DNA of 64,000 nt from Monosporascus cannonballus. Taxonomy: Eukaryota; Ascomycota; Sordariomycetes; Xylariales. This document shows, in pieces, positions 48,725-58,948 of this stretch (position 1 is the stretch's first letter; each line of letters starts with the position of its first letter). Position numbers and translations under genes: made by a program. The notes beneath the pieces were generated by a model. The model ran no database searches. It had not been told where the DNA came from and saw only the letters and a program-made list of their open reading frames with translations. The DNA lies in the NCBI GenBank assembly GCA_004154925.1, contig QJNS01000251.1, positions 1 through 64,000 on the forward strand, read 5' to 3'.

Positions 48725-49840
48725 ATGTCAGGTACACCCAGTGGTCCTCCTCCCTGCCCTCGATTCTGGGAAGGCGGAATCGACGACTATCTCCTTCAGA
48801 ATGGGATCTCTTGTGAAAAGGTCACATCCATCGAAACCGGCACATCGTGCTACATTTGGAGGCTCGATGGCTTCAAGCACGCAGACTCTTCCGCCAGCCA
48901 CCACCAGCTGGTGGAGCCAGTCGTGCTGAAATGTGCCGACAGAACTCCCAAATATAGCTCCGACCAGGTTTCGCCTGACCGATTGCAGACTGAAGTCCAG
49001 GCCCTCACGTCCAAGGCGGTGTCGGAGGCGTGCCGTCAGGAACCGTCAGTCCAGGTCCCTCGTGTGCTACGAACCACAGCACAAGGCTTCATCATGACCT
49101 GGGCTGGGGACGCAAATTTGATGCAGGCCTTCCAGTCAGACAAGTCGTTGGACGTAGCCTCTATTGGCTCGCGCATAGGAAAGTGGCTGGCCTGTTTGCA
49201 GCTTGCTGGCATTGCCGCAGGGCCTGGCGGGTTCCCATCCGTGAACCCTGAACTGGGGAGATTCTACAACCCCGGCGGTTTCCAAGACCAGTTGGTTCGC
49301 TCTGTGATCAGCAGCGATGATGAGTATGAGCGTGTGCTAACGGCGCTGCGCGAAACCGAGGCGGTCCGGACACTGACGGCATGGGATTTCCGGCCAATGA
49401 ATAACCTGTTGCGGTTCCCGGAAGAAAAAGGAGCCGCGCCGGACATCACCATTGTTGATTGGGAGTTGACGCAGCATGGTGAGTCTTCAGGCGACGTTGC
49501 GATGTGGGCGACCGAGGCCATGGTTCTGGAGGAGAAACATGGGGATCGGGGCCTTCTCTCGTCCTTCTTGTCGAGCTACAGACACCATGCCGCCGCGGGG
49601 ATTGTCAACGAGGCATTCACCTGCAAAGTGGCCATGACGGTTGGCGTTATGCTGGTCTACTTCATGCGCATAGCGGCTCGGCTCTGGGGCAGTACTGAGG
49701 AAGAGGTAGCGAGGTGGAAGGAGACGGCAGTTCTATACCTCAGAGCTGGCACAGAGCGGAACTTGACATGGTTAACATCGAGCCACTTGAAGCCCTTGGT
49801 GGGCTCATCGGTAGATGTCAAGGCGGGAAACGGGTCGTAG
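48725..49840 (+). CDS. APH/choline-kinase-fold phosphotransferase-like protein
   Basis: Single exon, 371 aa. The fold is that of the aminoglycoside phosphotransferase family: a VVLKCADR strand with the ATP-binding Lys, a catalytic-loop motif WDFRPMNNLLRF (catalytic Asp and Mg-binding Asn present) and IVDWELTQHGESSGD carrying the metal-binding Asp. The His-Gly that usually precede the catalytic Asp (HGD) are Ala-Trp here, which is unusual. The substrate is unknown: members phosphorylate small alcohols or amines. In a terpene cluster it could phosphorylate an alcohol or be a non-catalytic relic (both inference). It is the first gene after the Gypsy block. Confidence 0.8.
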   Translation: MSGTPSGPPPCPRFWEGGIDDYLLQNGISCEKVTSIETGTSCYIWRLDGFKHADSSASHHQLVEPVVLKCADRTPKYSSDQVSPDRLQTEVQALTSKAVSEACRQEPSVQVPRVLRTTAQGFIMTWAGDANLMQAFQSDKSLDVASIGSRIGKWLACLQLAGIAAGPGGFPSVNPELGRFYNPGGFQDQLVRSVISSDDEYERVLTALRETEAVRTLTAWDFRPMNNLLRFPEEKGAAPDITIVDWELTQHGESSGDVAMWATEAMVLEEKHGDRGLLSSFLSSYRHHAAAGIVNEAFTCKVAMTVGVMLVYFMRIAARLWGSTEEEVARWKETAVLYLRAGTERNLTWLTSSHLKPLVGSSVDVKAGNGS

Positions 49841-50026
49841 TGAGTTTGTTCTGGGGGTATTCTGTACTCGGCCTGATGGGAGGACTATTTACACGTCTGC
49901 CGCGGATCAACCTGGCCGAAGCAGAGCAGTCGTGCACAGGTCATGAATAGCTACTTTTACAGATCAATTAAGTCAAATACCTGCCCCGTACACGGTACGT
50001 GGATGCGATGTGAAAACTATTGCCTT

Positions 50027-50175
50027 CTGCCAAGATGATGAAGATGAACGTCAATTCGTCGTCCGTCCCAGGGCCTAGGCCTTGCGTTGAATCTATGCTA
50101 TGAGCTACTATAGTACACTGCTATGGCGCTTCAGTGGTCTTTCCACAGCGCCTTCGCGGTATCCTCTTTCCGTGT
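50027..50175. repeat. Dispersed repeat, copy 2
   Basis: Same orientation and landmarks as 9247-9420 (GTCCGTC, GGGCCTAGGCCTT, CACTGCTATGGCGC, GCGGTATCCTC). No duplication of flanking genes explains it, since the nearby PhyH gene is on the opposite side and strand. Confidence 0.65.
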
Positions 50176-51227
50176 CTATGCTTAGTAAAATATCGGGTAA
50201 TTGTCGATTGTGGGATTTTTCCGTGCCTCGGAACGGCTGAAACGTACCATTTATTGCGTGCGGGGAACGAGACTGCGTGCGAGTGTTCAACGGTGCGTTT
50301 AGAAGGAAAGGAAGCTGGTTGAGGTCGGTATATGTATCGTATGATATTTTGTACTGACTTTTGCTCTCCGTTTATGGCGTCGCGGGGGGTTTCTCGGCGG
50401 GCTCTCCCGCTGGCCCGTTGCCCTTGGGGTGCCGTAGAAATAAATACGCTAGGCGTGAGATCTGTATGGTGTTATTCTCGAACGATGGACCCAGCCGTTA
50501 AGAAGGTGGTATCGTTCGTCGACGGGGGACCAGCTCGTCGAGGAACCTGACGTCCTTGTTTGTAACCGGAACGGTCGTCGGTATCGAAGGGAGGGGGATC
50601 CGTCCGTGTCGTATTGAAGCCTGCACCAAGGCTATCGATAGTGTATGGAAAGGAAACTCTCTGTCAGCTCAGTGCCATTGCCTGTTCCGAGCCATCCGCC
50701 GAAAGACGCTTCTAGGCCACACTGTGGAGAGGTGACAGGTTGGCTTTTCGTGGCCCCATTCTGCCAAGAGATGTGATAATTAGCGTACAGTGAGACCCCT
50801 GGAACGGCACGGCGGGGTGTTAACTGAACCCGGTGCCGTCGATGAGTATTACACTTACTGCACTTCCTCACCACCCCGGGTACTGGCGGACTGGCACGGG
50901 CGCTGAATCGTGGGCGACCGCTTGTTAGGGCCCCGCCTTTTTTTTACACAGGAATCGAACGATTCCTCAATTTAGGTGATTCAACTTGCAGCGAACAGTC
51001 AAGGTGCCGGACCCCCGCTTCACTGGATTCCTCTCCGGGTCGAGTTACCGGCACTATACGAGACTAATGGCACCAGGGGTAATGTAGCAGCGTATCAGCA
51101 AGCTACCGACAGGCGTTTAACCATCGCGTAATACAAAGTGGCCGCTCTTCTGCCTGGGCGAGTTCTGTCAAATCGTCCAAGTCGCAAATCGCCTTGCTCA
51201 ACATTGGCTTCCCCGTGCTTTTCTATC
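50176..51227. other. Gene-free stretch upstream of PhyH paralogue 2
   Basis: Normal-GC DNA with several overlapping short frames on both strands and no domain. A run of nine T at about 50938-50946. The proximal part should hold the promoter of the gene at 51228. Confidence 0.5.
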
Positions 51228-52772
51228 ATGTCGTACACTCTCCCGCCCCCAGCTAAGCCGGCAACCCCGGGACTAAGCTTTGATAACAAGCCGTATAACG
51301 TGTCGAGCATAAACCCTCTGGAGCGCTTTCAAAATAACGTATGCCGGGTGCGCGGGTTCGTTGCGAACAGGTTGTCGGTGCGTGTGCTCTCTGCCTTCGT
51401 CTTCTACACTACTGCGGTGCAGCCGCCGCTCACTAGGGAATCAACATTAGAACTTTGCTGGCCTCAATGCACTGGTGCAACTCTCGCTTGGAGACGGGTC
51501 TCAGTACCCCCTTCAGTCTATCCTCATAGATTCTCGATCCAACAAGCCCGAGCTGTTGGACTCGATCCCTAGTGGTCTCCAGCCGGACTTGGTGACCACC
51601 ATCATGCCAGAATACATACTCGACGTCATTGAAGGCCGCATGCACGCGCAGCACGCGTTCGGCAAGCGTGCTCAACCACCCTGTTTGGGCGCGTTTCCCG
51701 CTTGTTTCTCCCCCTCGGGCTGTCCTGCGCCCGTAGTGGCTGTGGATCAGCTGGATATCGAGGCCTTGCCGCGACCAACTGAAGATATCGAGCAGATCAA
51801 GGGGGATCTGACGAAATGGGGCTATGCGATCTGCGCCAACGCGCTGTCGCTGGAGCAAGTCAGGATACTGAGGACTGCCGTGGAGGAGCAGGCAGAGGCC
51901 GAGCGGCTAGCCGGTGTTGGTCATATGGACTCGGCGCACAAGAATGCCGACGACCAGCCTAATCAGCGTGTGTGGTAAGTGCCCCGTCGCTTGTCCGTCG
52001 TCTTGGTTAGATCTAAGTCCTCCGCTTATGAGATGAAAAGGAACCTTCCAAACAAGGGGGACGAGTTTCTTGATCTGCTAAATCACCCACTCGTCGATGC
52101 GATCATGCCTTGGTTCCTGGGCGGCAATTTCAACATCTTTACCATGTCCGCGAACATTGCCAAGCCGGGCAAGTCCGGCATATATATGCATAGAGACCAG
52201 ATGGGCCTGACTCCAGAGACGACGGAGCACGCCTACGTTCTGGGAGCCATGTGGTACCTGACAGACGTAACCGAAGAGAAAGGAGCCACCCGCGTCTACC
52301 CCGGGTCGCACATCGGCAATGTCGCCCCCTTGTCGACTATGAACTCCGTTGTATGTTTTGCCTTTCTTCATACTCTGCCCTTTCCGGGCAAGTAACCTGG
52401 CTGCTTGGGACTGACCTATAAAAGGGAGGTTCGATTGCCGCAGCCGCTCCAGCGGGCTCGTGTCTTCTGCTGGACAGTCGAACCTGGCACTCTACAGGCG
52501 TGAACACGACGACAGAAGACACGCGACCCATCATTCTCCAGTCTTTCTGCCGGTTCTTCGTGCGGCAGATTGAGAATTACCACGCAATCCTGAGCGAAGA
52601 GGTTAAAGCCAAGCTGTCAGACCGCCAACGGGCGCTCCTTGGCCTTCCCCCTATATCAAAACCTGGCGGAAACACTGCGCAGGGCTTTGCTGTGTATAAC
52701 TGGCCGGGCACTGAAGCTGGAAAGATGAGGGCACCTGTGACTGGGGCTGTTGTCCATCCAAAGGATGCTTAA
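51228..52772 (+). CDS. SCP2-PhyH fusion: phytanoyl-CoA dioxygenase-like oxygenase (paralogue 2)
   Basis: Predicted 430 aa from four exons: 51228-51338, 51451-51974, 52041-52350 and 52425-52772. It is a clear paralogue of the 9560-11274 gene: same first-exon pattern (MSxxxPPxK, then GLxF), same phase-0 first intron, a shared RPTEDIEQI segment, and shared NKGDEF, DLLNHPL and MPWFLG-type strands. PhyH iron ligands are HRD (in MHRDQM) and the distal His in TWHSTG. The N-terminal SCP2 half starts normally (LSLGDG, LLDS), but the segment equivalent to LDPRLGLF and the following helix is replaced by an unrelated Cys/Pro/Ala-rich stretch. The lipid-binding fold may therefore be lost. Likely a cytosolic Fe(II)/2-oxoglutarate oxygenase of the cluster. 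Confidence 0.87.
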
Positions 52773-53215
52773 TGGCGAAGTTCCGTATGGTTTGAGGCTG
52801 CAAGAGGGATTGTTATCAGACAGAACTCGACTGACAAGAGTGCCAAAGAACTGATTGCCCTGTAGTAAAGCGCCGTTGGTAGCATCAATGGACTCATTAG
52901 AATGGCTGAGACGGCTTTATAGCCGTGACGTGACAAACATAGGACATGCTTGTGAGTCTAAAAGATGGCGTACTGGCGACGAAGCTTGTAGTATCCCTTG
53001 GATTACTAGCAGACAGAGCCAATTCAATACGCGCTTTCCTATGAAGATGCAGGTCCTATGACAAGATAGATCGACCGATCCCTCGCGGATTTTCTTTTGA
53101 TTTTTTTTGTTAAAACTATGAATAATTTCCACAAAGGCTCAAGGTCTGAAAATACGGACTATGTATTTCGCTCCTTTCGAGTATTCTATTGTTGGAACTT
53201 AACTACCACGATTCT
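52773..53215. other. Convergent intergenic region
   Basis: Between the PhyH gene (+) and the UstYa-like gene (-). No gene supported. Short A/T runs near 53090-53110 could serve 3' processing. Confidence 0.5.
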
Positions 53216-54774
53216 CTAAAGTCTCTGCTCTGTATGACTATTCTTCAGAAGGTCTTCAGAAGGAACTGTCCCTTGAGGGATTCCATGCTCGTTAGCCCAT
53301 GCAGGGTAATCAGGTCTGCTAAATAGTTTTTCCCAGTCGACAAGCTGCTCTTGGTCGAGGAAGTCGGCGTGGCCCTGGTCATCTATGAGGCTGGCTGGAA
53401 TGAAGCATCAGTAATTGCCGGGCTGGAGAGCCTCTTTTCCTCTTTGAAGGCATGGGCGACATGGACTTACCATAAAGGGGGTGCCGGGCCACTGATGAGT
53501 ACATCAAGTCAGTCAATCATTCAACGAATCATTCATGGCCAAAATAGAGAGCGCCTGGCATAGATGGAGCAGATTTGGACAGTCTTGTGACATACCTTGG
53601 AGAATAGTCTGTTTGCCAGAGGGTGCGATCTGATGTTCTTTGGCCCAACTCGTCACCTTGGACCAGTCGGCGCAGGTGTGCGAAGACCCCGGCCAGTTGA
53701 CGACAGGGGCGACCTCATTCACAACCCAATGCAACGTCAGCGGACTCATATCAGGATTGCACTTGAGTGCGTCCATGAGACGATGAAGACAATGATCTAT
53801 GCGAAGGATGATGCTCATTAGCCTCATTTCAAATTATAGATCTGGGGTGCTGGGACCATCGAATACCAGTTCCAGACATAATATCAAGGGAAACATACTC
53901 ATGTGGCTGTTGTGCGACTTTTCTTCCTTCTCGGTCATGTTACTGTAGTAGTAGTCCCTGTGAAGCCCATTATACAGGTATTTCTGTGGAAGCAGACACT
54001 GGGTTAGATGAAGAAACCGACGATGCGGCGGGGGGAGCAGAGTCTTCACCCACAATGCAGTGTAAATTGTGTCCAACCCAGACACTGCCGTAGCTTCCCA
54101 GCCGTCAGCATCGCTCTGATCGTCGTCGATTCTTCCACAGAACCCGACTTACTAGTCGCCGTCATCGTCATCGATCCAGATGGATGTCTCTTCAATTCCC
54201 AGTCGACGTACCTCGGACGCCGGAACGCGATTTCGGAATGCTTCGAATAATCATATACTGTCAGCGGGGCAATGATTGTTCAAGGGACAACTGGGCGAGG
54301 GGGTATTCAGTACTTGTCAGGAGTGTAAGCCAATTACGATCTAGCTCGGGGCTTGGAATACCAAGATAAGGATGGTGCTCATCCGGTTCCTCATGATCGG
54401 CTTTGACCTCTCTGTACTCAAGCACGTCCTGGTTCAAAAGGTCAGTACGTACCAAAGCAAAGGAATTCCCCCGTTGCAAAACTTACCCAAGCGTGATAAT
54501 TGTCCGGTGCGGCAAGGCGAGGGCACATAGGCTTGTAATATAGCTCACGAGCGCCGAAGAGCACCAGCGCCGTGTACAGAGTCTGGCCAAGGAGCACAGC
54601 AATAACGATGGAAACGTAACGTCTTCTTGACGTACGTTTTGAAACCCGCTTTCGTTGAGTTGATTCTCCACGGGTCAGCGGATAATCTTCGTTCTCACCG
54701 TCGCTTAAGCATTGGGCCGGGTTATTATCTGAAAGAGCCGCATATTGGTCTTTGTAGAACATCTTGAGCTTCAT
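53216..54774 (-). CDS. UstYa-family (DUF3328) oxidase-like protein
   Basis: Predicted 335 aa from eight exons: 54774-54487, 54428-54314, 54240-54153, 54084-54054, 53983-53899, 53796-53596, 53491-53471 and 53394-53216. Two exons are only 31 and 21 bases. Exon 1 encodes a cytosolic basic N-terminus (RTSRRRY) and a single membrane helix (VSIVIAVLLGQTLYTALVLFG). The two HXXHC motifs that define the family are HNLHC (exon 4) and HMNHC, the second built across intron 5. An ELDRNWLTLL helix and a DWSKVTSWAKEHQI tail also match. UstYa proteins catalyse oxidative cyclisation or chlorination-type steps in fungal peptide pathways, and homologues occur in other clusters. The role here is inferred to be an oxidative ring closure. 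No disruption seen once spliced. Confidence 0.82.
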
Positions 54775-55539
54775 CTGTGATTATCGCCCAAGTTCCAGCC
54801 GAGACAAAACGCGAAGTAAAGGAGATAACAGTGGCAGGAAAACCAGCCAGTTAACCTTGCGACGCGAGAATCGTTCAGTACATGTCCCGTAGGCTCCGTT
54901 CCACCGTCCAGGTATGACCACGATCTGCTGTATGAGTAGATAAGGGTGGAGCTGGACACGCCATACAGTGGGGGAAGGCAGCAGCTAAAGATTCTGAAGT
55001 TTGTCCTCACTTGGCCACGAGCTGGGTACCACATGCCCTTGTCGTGTCGTGTGTAATATAGTTTACGGGGATATAGTAGCATAGTTTGATCCATTGTTCT
55101 TACGAGAAAGGATCCGTATATGACCTTGGCATTTAGAAAATGGCAGCGGTGGAAATGGCCTTCAAAGATACTCACCGCTTCACTTTCGACTAGACAAGGA
55201 CAAGCAACGGGCTTCAGTGGGGTGTTAGTCTTCTGGCCAAAAGATCGCTGTTTGGTTCGGCAATAAGACGAGAAGGATGAAAGATAACGTATCATCTGCG
55301 CTTGCGTCACTCATTACAACCGTGGCAGGCGCTCTATCAGGATACTGGTCGTTGTATACCCTGTTGGATTGCTTGTATCACGTTAAAATATGTATTTATG
55401 TGTGTGCGTGCATGTGTATGAACAACCCGACCGGTCTCCATCTTGCAGGGTAAAATTCTGCAGCGTTCCCTTGTTCAATGTCCGGCTGCACTAACCACCT
55501 TTTCGTCCCCTGTTACATGACCCCACGCGCTTGACTGGC
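54775..55539. other. Intergenic region with an unsupported minus-strand frame
   Basis: Should contain the promoter of the UstYa-like gene and the 3' end of the SDR gene. A 179-codon minus-strand frame (54771-55310) ends on the UstYa-like start codon. It has no domain, so I do not call it a gene. Confidence 0.45.
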
Positions 55540-56277
55540 TCAAGCCGCAGTGCGACCTCCATCGACGCACCATACCTGGCCCGTGACATGACTTGCTTCC
55601 TGGTCATCTGCGAGGAAGGCGACAAGGCTAGCGACCTCTTGGGGCTCAGCGAAGCGTCCCTGGGGGATCTGGGATAGTAGATCGCTTTTTGTAGATTCCC
55701 CTAGCTTTTGTACTATAGGCACGTTGACCGGACCCGGCGCCACAGCGTTAACGCGAATACCGTGAGCCGCATACTCAATCGCGGCGCACCGTGTCATCAT
55801 GACCGCAGCGCCCTTCGCCATGACGTACGGGCTGGCGTTAGGCGTAGCGCGCATGCCAACTACGGAGGCCGTGATGACTACCGACCCCCCTTTATTCTCG
55901 AGCATGATGCGTAGGGCGCTCTGGAGGACGAGGTAAGCCCCGCGGATATTGACACGCCAGACCTCGTCGGCGCTGTCAATCGACATCTCGTGGATCGGTG
56001 CCCTGGTACCGCCAATGCCGGAATTATTACAGAGGATATCGATGCGTCCAAATTCCTGTCGTATCCACGCCTCGAGCGCATGCACGCTAGCATCCTCCGC
56101 CGCGTTGAGGTAGCGTGGGATGACTTGGTCCCCCAGCTCGGCCGCCAAGGCGTCATGGCCTGCCACGTCGGCGGCGATGACCCTTGCTCCGTCAGCTACC
56201 AATCGCCGGACGATGGCCGCACCACTGCCCGAAGCGGCACTGGTGACCAGCGCAATCTTGCCACTGAATCGTGCCAT
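55540..56277 (-). CDS. Classical short-chain dehydrogenase/reductase (SDR)
   Basis: Single exon, 245 aa, usual length for a classical SDR. Cofactor loop TSAASGSG (a variant of TGxxxGxG with Ser at the first Gly), the NNSG strand, catalytic Ser in the ITASVVG segment, YVMAK (YxxxK) and the C-terminal GQVWCVDGG are all present. An acidic residue after the second strand (IAADVAG) suggests NAD(H) preference, though this is weak. Likely oxidises a terpenoid alcohol to a ketone or reduces a ketone, which could supply the ketone for the Baeyer-Villiger enzyme (inference). Confidence 0.92.
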   Translation of the reverse strand: MARFSGKIALVTSAASGSGAAIVRRLVADGARVIAADVAGHDALAAELGDQVIPRYLNAAEDASVHALEAWIRQEFGRIDILCNNSGIGGTRAPIHEMSIDSADEVWRVNIRGAYLVLQSALRIMLENKGGSVVITASVVGMRATPNASPYVMAKGAAVMMTRCAAIEYAAHGIRVNAVAPGPVNVPIVQKLGESTKSDLLSQIPQGRFAEPQEVASLVAFLADDQEASHVTGQVWCVDGGRTAA

Positions 56278-58948
56278 GATGAGTACTGCGTGATGACACG
56301 ACCACTCACCGCTTCTTGGAGAGGGGCAGAACTGAGTGGCTGGTGGTCGTCAAATTGAACGAGACACAATCTTGGGAGTACGCGCGGGGGGGGAAGGGTA
56401 ATCGACATGGATAATCTTTGCTAGGTGAGAAGTTGATAGTCGGTTCGTTTATATACTACCGTGGTAGGGGTAGGTTTCCGTGCGGAGTTACATCGAAGAT
56501 CATTTTGTATAACCAACCCTTGCTGAATCGATGTGGATATTTGATTCATGCGACTTTAGTACCGATGCCGGAGAGATCCGGCCCCGATATATACATATGC
56601 ATGCGGGCGGGTCAGTCTTTAGCCTGGTCCATGGAACTTATTAGACCCTGGAAGGGGGAGATCGGAGAACACCATTTCCAGGGATAAGCGCTATCACCCC
56701 TGTTTTGCACCGCCATTCCCCATATTTTCTGCAGCCATGGTACCACCATCAAACCCTTGTAGGTGGTACGTAAAATATAATATAATAAATATAACAAAAT
56801 AAAAAAATTAAGAAGAAAATGAAAATAAATGTTAATTGTAATTATAAATATATAAATCGATATTATTCGAAATAATTTTTAATATATTATAAAATTTATA
56901 AACATATATATATATATATATATAATATAATATTATATTAAATATATCTAATAAAAAACCATTTCAAATTATTAAATAAATTTAAAATCGATTTACATAT
57001 AATTTATGCCCGATTTAAGACCATTTTAAGTACTGTTTTAAACTTTTTTTTTAAATTTTTTTTAAATATGCGTATACATTACGTGATTTGTAGCTATATC
57101 GGCATTTTGGAAGTAGTTTCGATAAGAAATTAGATATAGTAGTGCTAATTTTCGAAGATGATATTTACTATATCCTTATAACTTAACTACAATATATCAA
57201 ATTGATTTATATTAACCGTGTTCTTTGTTATTTAGCGTATTTACAGCTTTGTAATAATTTTACGTATTATAACAAGGCTTATTGCAAACGTTATATCGTT
57301 ATTCCTTTCTATTAATATTATAGTACGAGAACAAGAGCGTAGCCATTACATCACTAAAAGTGGAACGTTGTCGGCTCGAGAACTGACCGCCTTGTTCTGC
57401 TCTAAATACCTACTAGGTGCTACTTAGAACTGTGACAGTTAACTTATATGCGACCGACATCTTAAGCAGCTTTTAATAGCAACTATTTACCACCACCCTT
57501 TCTGTCGACAAAAGAACTTATTTATTCCGTATAGTAAGTATTTTTTTTATAAAAAAAACCTTTGTATTATTGATTTTAAATGCATAGAATTGAATTATTA
57601 CTCCGATAAGTCCTGAAATACCACAATACGCTCTACGACGCGCCCCGGAACGAACCCCGGAACGCGCCCCATAACGAGCCCTACAGCCTTGCCCCACAGC
57701 CTTGCCCCACAATCTTGCAACGCGCCCTGTAACAAAGCCCTATTGCTTTCCGATACGACGTATTTTGCGAATATCTTCCACGTATTAAAGCCGGACAAAA
57801 AACGCTTGCGTATATGGGGTTAGGCATTTGACCGGTAATCGTTTTCTTCTTGGTCGGCTTTAGAACTTTGGAAATGGGGGTAATATTAGCTTGGACGCGT
57901 TAAAAAGTAGTCGGTCGCGTACGGGTTAGGAGGGAGAAATAACTACATTATCATGTCCGCAACAAGCCTTGATATACTACGTATATTCGTTTTGGAGCCG
58001 TAGATAAGGTTAGCGACAAAGATTACGGTTGATTTGAATTAATTTGATATGCTGTGGTTGAGTTGTTTGGATTAGTTGTTACGAGGGGCCAAAAAGTGTA
58101 GCGCTCGCTTATGTGTACCGTTCGCTTATGTGGTACGTTATAAGGTTTGCCAGAAAACTTCGTTTTCTGGGACCGTCCTTTTTTTTTTGCGCTACGCTTT
58201 CATGGGCAGGCGTGCGGATCCCAGGGCAGCCCAGGACGGAGACGCCGGAGGCAACGAGGTCCAGCGAGATACCAATAGCGCTGTTAGGCATCGTCTATCT
58301 CTGCCGGCCCACCAGCCAACCGCAGGGGGGGAGGACCGCCGACAATACACTAGCCCCTAACATTGCGTTGCGTGCACTGGCTCATGGGCGCCGTCTATAA
58401 CTTCCGTATGCTAATTCAACGCAGAACCCTACAACATCGCCCAGACCCTGCCAGATTACTGAACAAGCTGGTAGAATATCTTGAATAGATTTTACTTACT
58501 ATCTCGGGTGCTGCTCGGCAGTTTGCTTCCTCTTCGTTCCAAGGCCAGATTGGTTGCAAGATCTCGCCGGTATTTATTGGTTCTGGGTACGGGAGTGTTC
58601 CATCCTTCCTGCCTTGTTCCGGAAACGGGCACCAAAACTGCAGCCTTTGTTGCAATGTCTGCTAAATGGGCTATCCCTCTGCCCACGGCTAGAGAACGAT
58701 GCGAAGCCTCTTGTGAAGAGAAAAATCGGGCCTTGACACGACCGCGAGTAACTTAGCACCACTAACGTTGGTTAACCTTGTCCAAACGAGCAACAGCCTT
58801 TCGCTGATACGCGGTGGTGCACAATACATAGGTGGACAAGCCGCGAAGCCTGTCAACCCGGCCGCTAGTTAACACGTGTGTGCCACTTCTGTCCTGTGTA
58901 GGCGGAAAGCCGGGTTTCAAGTACTTTCCAAGCCCAAATGACGATATT
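56278..58948. other. Gene-free stretch, partly AT-rich, with a GC-rich repetitive patch
   Basis: 56278-56770 is normal-GC without a supported gene. 56770-57600 is AT-rich (RIP-like, with a (TA)n tract near 56905-56925). 57630-57730 is an isolated GC patch made of short near-repeats (CCCCGGAACG, CCTTGCCCCACA). 58080-58800 has many overlapping frames on both strands but no recognisable protein. Probably transposon debris. Confidence 0.45.
57636..57735. repeat. Short tandem-like GC-rich repeats
   Basis: Repeated units GCGCCCCGGAACG/AACCCCGGAACG and ACAGCCTTGCCCC occur back to back, inside AT-rich surroundings. Minus-strand frames over it give a repetitive Gly/Arg/Ala/Val-rich peptide of no known family. 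Confidence 0.6.

Noticed and set aside
54771..55310. 179-codon minus-strand frame overlapping the UstYa-like start codon
   Set aside because: No domain, odd Cys/Tyr-rich composition, ends exactly on the next gene's ATG; more likely 5' leader or chance frame.
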